DNA of 64,000 bases, from assembly GCF_020103695.1 (NCBI RefSeq), contig NZ_JAHXBF010000007.1, forward strand, positions 336,536-400,535. Direction: 5' to 3'. Source of the stretch: Hyalangium versicolor (GTDB lineage: Bacteria > Myxococcota > Myxococcia > Myxococcales > Myxococcaceae). A program made the position numbers and the translations under genes. The notes under the pieces were generated by a model that was not told the origin of the DNA, made no database searches, and worked only from the letters and a program-made list of their open reading frames with translations. The stretch's first letter is position 1. Each line of letters opens with the position of its first letter. This document shows positions 59,608 to 64,000 of this stretch, one piece after another.

Positions 59608-60636
59608 ATGACGTCTCCAACCCTGCTGCTGACCGATCCCCTGTTCCTCAAGCACGATCCGGGTCCCAGGCACCCCGAGAGTCCGGCCCGGCTGCGGAGC
59701 ATCCTCTCGGTGCTGGCGCGAGCGCCGGTGGGCGGGACACAGGTAGGACAACCGCGCTCGGCGACGGAGGCGGAGCTGGCCTCGGTGCACACGCCAGAGC
59801 TGCGCAAGTACCTGTTGGGTCTGGCGGGGGACTCCGCGGAGATCGATCCGGACACCCACGCCTCGCCGGACAGCTATGACGCGGCGGTGCTGGCAGCGGG
59901 GGCGGCGGTACAGGCGGTGGAGGATGTGATGGCGGGCCGGGCGCGCAATGCGTTCGCGCTGGTGCGGCCTCCCGGGCATCACGCGGAGCCTGGGAAGGCC
60001 ATGGGCTTCTGCCTCTTCAACAACGTGGCCATCGCGGCGGAGACGGCACGGCGGCACGGGGCCGAGCGCGTGCTGGTGCTGGACTGGGACGTGCACCACG
60101 GCAATGGCACCCAGGCGGCCTTCTGGGAGCGGAGGGACGTGCTGTACCAGTCGGTGCACCAGTACCCGTACTACCCGGGCACGGGAGCACCGGAAGAGGT
60201 GGGAGTGGGCGCGGGCAAGGGCTTCACCGTCAACTGCGGCATCCCCGGAGCGGCCACGGACGCGGACTATGGGGCCGTCTTCCAGGAGTTGTTCCTGCCC
60301 ATCGCGGAGGAGTTCCGGCCGCAGCTCATCCTGGTCTCGGCTGGCTTCGATCCGCACCGGAGCGATCCCATCGGGGGGATGATGATCAGCGAGCGAGGCT
60401 TCGCGGCCATGTGCGCGGCGATGCGGTCGCTGGCCGAGAGCGTATGTGGAGGCAAGCTGGTGCTCCTACTGGAGGGCGGCTACTCGCTGGAGGGCCTGTC
60501 TCAATCCGTGCATGCCTGCGTGGAGGTGCTGGCCGGCCGGGGCGACACGTTCCCAGACGGACAGACGACCTCGGATGCGATGGCGGCACTGGCTCGGAGC
60601 CGGGAAGTGCTGAAGCCATACTGGCGTCGGCTCTGA
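59608..60636 (+). CDS. Histone-deacetylase-family protein (acetoin utilisation / polyamine deacetylase type)
   Basis: A 342-residue zinc amidohydrolase. The family motifs are all there: HPESPARLRSIL at the start, RPPGHHAEPGKAMGFCLFNN (His-His charge relay), VLDWDVHHGNGTQ (metal Asp and His), SAGFDPHRSDPIGG (Asp) and LLLEGGYSLEGL. These match class II-like bacterial HDACs, which deacetylate polyamines, acetoin-enzyme lysines or small amides. The ATG at 59608 (MTSPTLLLTD) follows a CTGGAG. Confidence 0.93.
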   Translation: MTSPTLLLTDPLFLKHDPGPRHPESPARLRSILSVLARAPVGGTQVGQPRSATEAELASVHTPELRKYLLGLAGDSAEIDPDTHASPDSYDAAVLAAGAAVQAVEDVMAGRARNAFALVRPPGHHAEPGKAMGFCLFNNVAIAAETARRHGAERVLVLDWDVHHGNGTQAAFWERRDVLYQSVHQYPYYPGTGAPEEVGVGAGKGFTVNCGIPGAATDADYGAVFQELFLPIAEEFRPQLILVSAGFDPHRSDPIGGMMISERGFAAMCAAMRSLAESVCGGKLVLLLEGGYSLEGLSQSVHACVEVLAGRGDTFPDGQTTSDAMAALARSREVLKPYWRRL

Positions 60637-60657
60637 GGCGCCGGCCCGGCCTGGGTC

Positions 60658-61056
60658 CTACCAGGAGGCAATCCCCGGCTGACGAGCCGGAGGGACGAAG
60701 CGCGCCACGGTGTCCAGGAGATCGTCGAGGTCCAGCGGCTTCGGCAGGTACCCGGCCACCCCGAGCTGAGCGACCTCCGGAGAGCTGAGGCCCTGCCCGG
60801 AGACGACGACCACGGGGATGGAGGCGAACTCCGAGTGGGAGCGTTGCCAGGCGCGGAAGGCCCACCCACTGATGTCAGGCATCATCAGGTCCAGCAGGAT
60901 GAGGTCCGGCCGCAGGCCATGCTTGAGGGACTCGAGAGCCTCGCGTCCGGTGCTCGCGGTGGCGACGTGGTAGCCCTCCATCTCGAGGGCATCCTGGAGC
61001 GACAACAGGATGTCGTGGTCGTCATCGATGACGAGCAGGCAGTTCAAATGCTCCAT
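60658..61056 (-). CDS. Single-domain response regulator
   Basis: A 132-residue receiver domain (MEHLNCLLVIDDDHDILLSL) with the Asp triplet intact: IDDDHD, LILLDLMMPDISG (acceptor) and LPKPLDLDDL (Lys). GGAGG precedes the ATG at 61056. It is divergent from a histidine kinase 218 bp away, its likely partner, and convergent with the deacetylase gene. Confidence 0.9.
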   Translation of the reverse strand: MEHLNCLLVIDDDHDILLSLQDALEMEGYHVATASTGREALESLKHGLRPDLILLDLMMPDISGWAFRAWQRSHSEFASIPVVVVSGQGLSSPEVAQLGVAGYLPKPLDLDDLLDTVARFVPPARQPGIASW

Positions 61057-61274
61057 GGCCCTTCCTCCCCTGCACTCAGGGTGCTGCTGCCCGCGAGCCG
61101 CGGCTACCACCGGGTTTCCCGAAGTGCTCGATGGGAGAGCAAGCGAGGCAGGCACCGGGCTGGGAATAATCCCCGGCCACCGCGGAAGTAGCGGCCTGGG
61201 AACCTCCACACCCGGCACGTTCGCCCGACCAGACTTACCTAAGTGGGGTAGGCCTCTCTTGACCGCTCGAAGCC

Positions 61275-63200
61275 ATGGAAACGAATCCCTCCAGCCTCTC
61301 GCAGAACGGATCCAGGGACGGGCTCGACAGGGGTATGCACTATGAGCTTCCGGAGTCCCCGGTGACGCGCGGGTCGGAGGAAGAGGAGAGCCTGTCCCAT
61401 GACCCCAGCGCCGAACATTTTCTGCGGTTCCTGTCCGCGGCAGGCCGCCTGCTCGCCCAGCAGCGAAGCGGCGTGCGCAGCCTCTTGCGCGATGTGGCGC
61501 GGCTGATCACCGCGCAAGGCCTGGCCGGCTTCTGCCTGGTGGACCTCGTCACCGTGGATGGCCGGCCGCGGCGCATGGCGGCCGTGCACCACGACCCGAG
61601 CCGCGAGGCGCAGTTCCGCGCCCTCGCCAGCCACTCGCGCTCGGACACGGCATGCAGCCCCCTGCTGGACGTGCTGCACACGGGCGTGGCCCGGCTCTTC
61701 TCGAACTACCCGGTGGAGATCCGCCGGCAGGTGGCGACGCTCCCGGAGCCGCTCGCGGGCCTGGAGTCCTTCAAGCCGCGCTCGGTGATGATGGTGCCGC
61801 TGAGGGGGCACCACCGGGTGCTGGGCATGTTCCTGCTGGGCCGCTCCAACGATGAAGCCCCCTATGGGCGGCAGGAGTTGCAGGTGGCTGAGGAGCTGTC
61901 GCGCCGGGTCGTTGCGGCCATGGAGAGCCTGCGGCTGCTGCGCCGGGCGCGGCGGGCCGAGCGCAAGGCTCGATTCGTCGCCCGAGCCAGTCAGGCGCTC
62001 GCGGCCTCGTTGGACTTCCGCGCGACGCTCGACCAGGTGGCGAAGCTCGCGGTGCCCGTGGTCGCGGACCTCTGCATGGTGGACATGCTCGAGGAGGATG
62101 GAACCATCCGTCGGCTGGCCGTGGCGCACCGGGCGCCGGAGAAGGCGGCGGTGGCATGGGAGATGGAGCACCGCTGGCCCTCCCGCCTGGATGACAGCTA
62201 CGGCCCCGGCCGGGTCATCCGCGAGGGCCAGCCGGAGCTGCGTGAGGTGGTGCCGGCGACGAAGCTGCCGCGCGTGGCACGAGACGCGGAGCACCTGCGC
62301 GCGCTGCGCTCGCTGGAGCTCGAGTCCTACCTGGTCGCGCCGCTGCAGGCCCGCGGGAAGACACTGGGAGCCATCACCTTCGCGTACTCTGGCTCGCACC
62401 GGCACTACCACAGGCCAGACCTGCGCCTGGCCATGGAGCTGGCGGCGCGCGCGGCCCTGGCGGTGGACAACGCGCTGCTCTACAGCGCCTCGCGCGAGGC
62501 GGTGCGGCTGCGCGACGAGTTCCTGGCCGTCGCCTCGCACGAGCTGAAGACGCCGCTCACCCCGCTCAACCTCCGGCTGCAGACCCTGCAGCGCGAGTTG
62601 GAGCGCAACGGCTCCATGGTGGATGCCTCTCGCATGCGGGAGCACGTGAGCGTGCTCCAACGCCAGTGCAAGAGGCTCTCCACGCTGGCGGAGAGCTTGC
62701 TGGACGTGTCCCGGCTCGAGGCGGGCAGGCTCGAGCTGGACCTGGAGTACGTGGACCTCACAGCACTGGTGCGCGAAGTCGTGAGCCGCTTCGCGGGCCA
62801 GTCGGTGCGGACGAACACGCCGTTGGAGGTACAGGCGGTGGCGCCCGTGGTGGGGCACTGGGATCGGATCCGGCTGGAGCAGGTGGTGAGCAGCCTGGTC
62901 AGCAACGCTCTGAAGTACGGCGCGGGCCGTCCGGTGCACGTCCTCGTCGAGCACGCCCACGCCGGAGCACGCCTCACGGTGCGAGACGAGGGCATCGGCA
63001 TCTCACGCGAGCACCTGCCACGCATCTTCGACCGCTTCGAGCGAGCCGTCTCGGCGGAGCACTTCGGGGGGCTGGGGCTGGGGCTCTACCTCACACGCAA
63101 CCTCGTGGAGGCATTCGGCGGCACCATCCGAGCCTCGAGCGAACCCGGACAGGGCTCCACCTTCGAGGTGGACTTGCCGCTCGCCTCACCCGCGCATTGA
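61275..63200 (+). CDS. Soluble sensor histidine kinase with two GAF domains
   Basis: A 641-residue kinase with no membrane helices. Two GAF domains span about 60-215 and 240-395 (RLITAQGLAGFCLVDLVTVDG; LAVPVVADLCMVDMLEEDG). HisKA follows (AVASHELKTPLTPLNLRLQT), then HATPase with N-box (LVSNALKYGA), G1 (VRDEGIGISREHL) and G2 (GGLGLGLYL). The GAF pair probably binds a small ligand or senses redox or light. The response regulator divergent from it is the natural candidate output. Confidence 0.93.
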   Translation: METNPSSLSQNGSRDGLDRGMHYELPESPVTRGSEEEESLSHDPSAEHFLRFLSAAGRLLAQQRSGVRSLLRDVARLITAQGLAGFCLVDLVTVDGRPRRMAAVHHDPSREAQFRALASHSRSDTACSPLLDVLHTGVARLFSNYPVEIRRQVATLPEPLAGLESFKPRSVMMVPLRGHHRVLGMFLLGRSNDEAPYGRQELQVAEELSRRVVAAMESLRLLRRARRAERKARFVARASQALAASLDFRATLDQVAKLAVPVVADLCMVDMLEEDGTIRRLAVAHRAPEKAAVAWEMEHRWPSRLDDSYGPGRVIREGQPELREVVPATKLPRVARDAEHLRALRSLELESYLVAPLQARGKTLGAITFAYSGSHRHYHRPDLRLAMELAARAALAVDNALLYSASREAVRLRDEFLAVASHELKTPLTPLNLRLQTLQRELERNGSMVDASRMREHVSVLQRQCKRLSTLAESLLDVSRLEAGRLELDLEYVDLTALVREVVSRFAGQSVRTNTPLEVQAVAPVVGHWDRIRLEQVVSSLVSNALKYGAGRPVHVLVEHAHAGARLTVRDEGIGISREHLPRIFDRFERAVSAEHFGGLGLGLYLTRNLVEAFGGTIRASSEPGQGSTFEVDLPLASPAH

Positions 63201-63279
63201 TGAGGGGACGGGAAATCCCGCGCACGCGGTGCTACAGGGGCCGCGTGGGTTCGAGCAGCAGTCGCGCGGGAGACGACCG

Positions 63280-64000
63280 ATGGCGAAGAACAAGTACGGC
63301 ACGGCCCTGGTGACGGGGGCCTCGAGCGGGCTGGGGCGAGGACTGGCCCTGTGGTTCGCGAAGCAAGGCACGCGCGTGTTCGCCGCCGCGAGGCGCAGGG
63401 AGCACCTCCAGGAACTCGCCGAGGAGGCCCGCGCGACCGGCGGAACCCTGGAGCCCGTGGAGATGGATGTCTCCCGTGCGGACGAGACGTTCGCCCACAT
63501 CCAGCGGCTCGATGCGGACTGCGGTGGGCTGGACCTGCTGGTGGCCAACGCGGGAGTGGGGCAGGAGACGAACGGGAGACGCTTCCAGTGGGAGCGCGCG
63601 AAGCAGGTGCTCGAGGTCAACGTGATGGGGACCGCAGCGACCCTGAGCGCGGTGCTGCCACGAATGGTGGAGCGCAAGCGGGGGCATCTGGTGGCTGTCT
63701 CCAGCCTCGCGGCCTTCCGAGGGCTACCGAAGAATGCGGCCTACTCCGGCTCCAAGGCGTTCTTGACCACCTTCATGGAGAGCCTGCGCGTGGACCTGAA
63801 GGGCACGGGCGTGCGCGTCACCTGCATCCACCCGGGCTTCGTGAAGAGCGCGATGACGGCGCCAAACAAGCACCCCATGCCCTTCCTGCTGGAGACGCAG
63901 GACGCGGTGGAGCGGATGGCGCGAGCCATCGAGCGCGGAGTGCCGGTGTACAGGTTCCCGTGGCAGATGAGCGCGGTGATGAAGGTGGTCACGGCGCTGC
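63280..64000 (+). CDS. Short-chain dehydrogenase/reductase (partial, runs off the window)
   Basis: At least 240 residues of an SDR: the cofactor motif TGASSGLGRGLA (residues ~12-23), LVANAGVG (NAG), the catalytic Ser in VAVSSLAAF and Tyr-x-x-x-Lys in AAYSGSKAFL. The pattern is that of the classical, NADP-preferring type. ATG at 63280 has GGGAGA upstream. The C-terminal end is beyond base 64,000. Confidence 0.92.
   Translation, partial: MAKNKYGTALVTGASSGLGRGLALWFAKQGTRVFAAARRREHLQELAEEARATGGTLEPVEMDVSRADETFAHIQRLDADCGGLDLLVANAGVGQETNGRRFQWERAKQVLEVNVMGTAATLSAVLPRMVERKRGHLVAVSSLAAFRGLPKNAAYSGSKAFLTTFMESLRVDLKGTGVRVTCIHPGFVKSAMTAPNKHPMPFLLETQDAVERMARAIERGVPVYRFPWQMSAVMKVVTAL

Overview
The window looks like a chromosomal segment of a fruiting myxobacterium, most likely Cystobacterineae (Archangium/Cystobacter/Myxococcus-like). 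The evidence is the high GC, a MYXO-CTERM sorting tail, secreted proteins with Asp-Gly linkers, a large Kelch-propeller lipoprotein, and a TatC with a large periplasmic insertion. The genus is an inference from gene content only.

Positions 1 to about 16,860 form a prophage or phage-derived element. It starts at the window edge with perfect 46-bp tandem repeats. An HK97-type head module follows: small and large terminase, portal, prohead protease, major capsid, a putative accessory capsid protein and connector proteins. Then come a tail-completion protein, a tail-tube candidate and a tail-assembly chaperone pair with a GGGAAAC slippery site for -1 frameshifting. The late module stops there: no tape measure, baseplate, fibre or lysis gene is visible. 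Small unknown genes, an excisionase-like HTH protein and a tyrosine integrase follow. The integrase frame runs through a terminator and a tRNA/tmRNA 3'-end att sequence. A pyrimidine-rich box (CCNCCCCTTCTC type) recurs in front of several phage genes that lack a Shine-Dalgarno sequence. Two copies bracket a roughly 3.2-kb cargo block between terminase and portal. The cargo holds a membrane protein, a truncated collagen-like protein and an IS4-type transposase remnant.

Positions 16.9 to 26.2 kb are mixed accessory DNA: a secreted protein with four internal repeats, a DUF1857/NmrA/LysR cluster, a MYXO-CTERM parallel beta-helix protein, an ankyrin-SUKH (immunity-like) gene followed by a deletion-scarred copy of itself, a cupin, and broken gene fragments. 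From 26.2 to 34 kb lie envelope and secreted proteins: a DHCW cupin, a 3-hydroxybutyrate oligomer hydrolase lipoprotein, an SH3 membrane protein, a phosphate-selective-type porin and an M19 dipeptidase-like protein.

The strongest candidate for a new system is at 34.1 to 39.35 kb. A patatin-like phospholipase is divergent from a 1,347-residue TIR-STAND-WD40 protein with a membrane segment and 14 near-identical WD40 blades. This is the architecture of an NLR-like immune sensor next to a membrane-attacking lipase. No CD-NTase or other known signal synthase is beside it, so a defence role is inferred.

From 39.4 to 64 kb the content is ordinary chromosome: secreted CARDB-like and Kelch proteins, a LysR/GST pair, a zinc-ribbon protein, a response regulator, P5C dehydrogenase with an aldose-epimerase-family protein, a Tat-signal amidase, an AraC/Ogt-type DNA repair protein, a metallo-beta-lactamase-fold lipoprotein with altered metal motifs, a tatB-tatC-TrkA-channel operon, an MFS transporter, a chemoreceptor, an HDAC-family deacetylase, a response regulator divergent from a GAF histidine kinase, and a partial SDR at the right edge.
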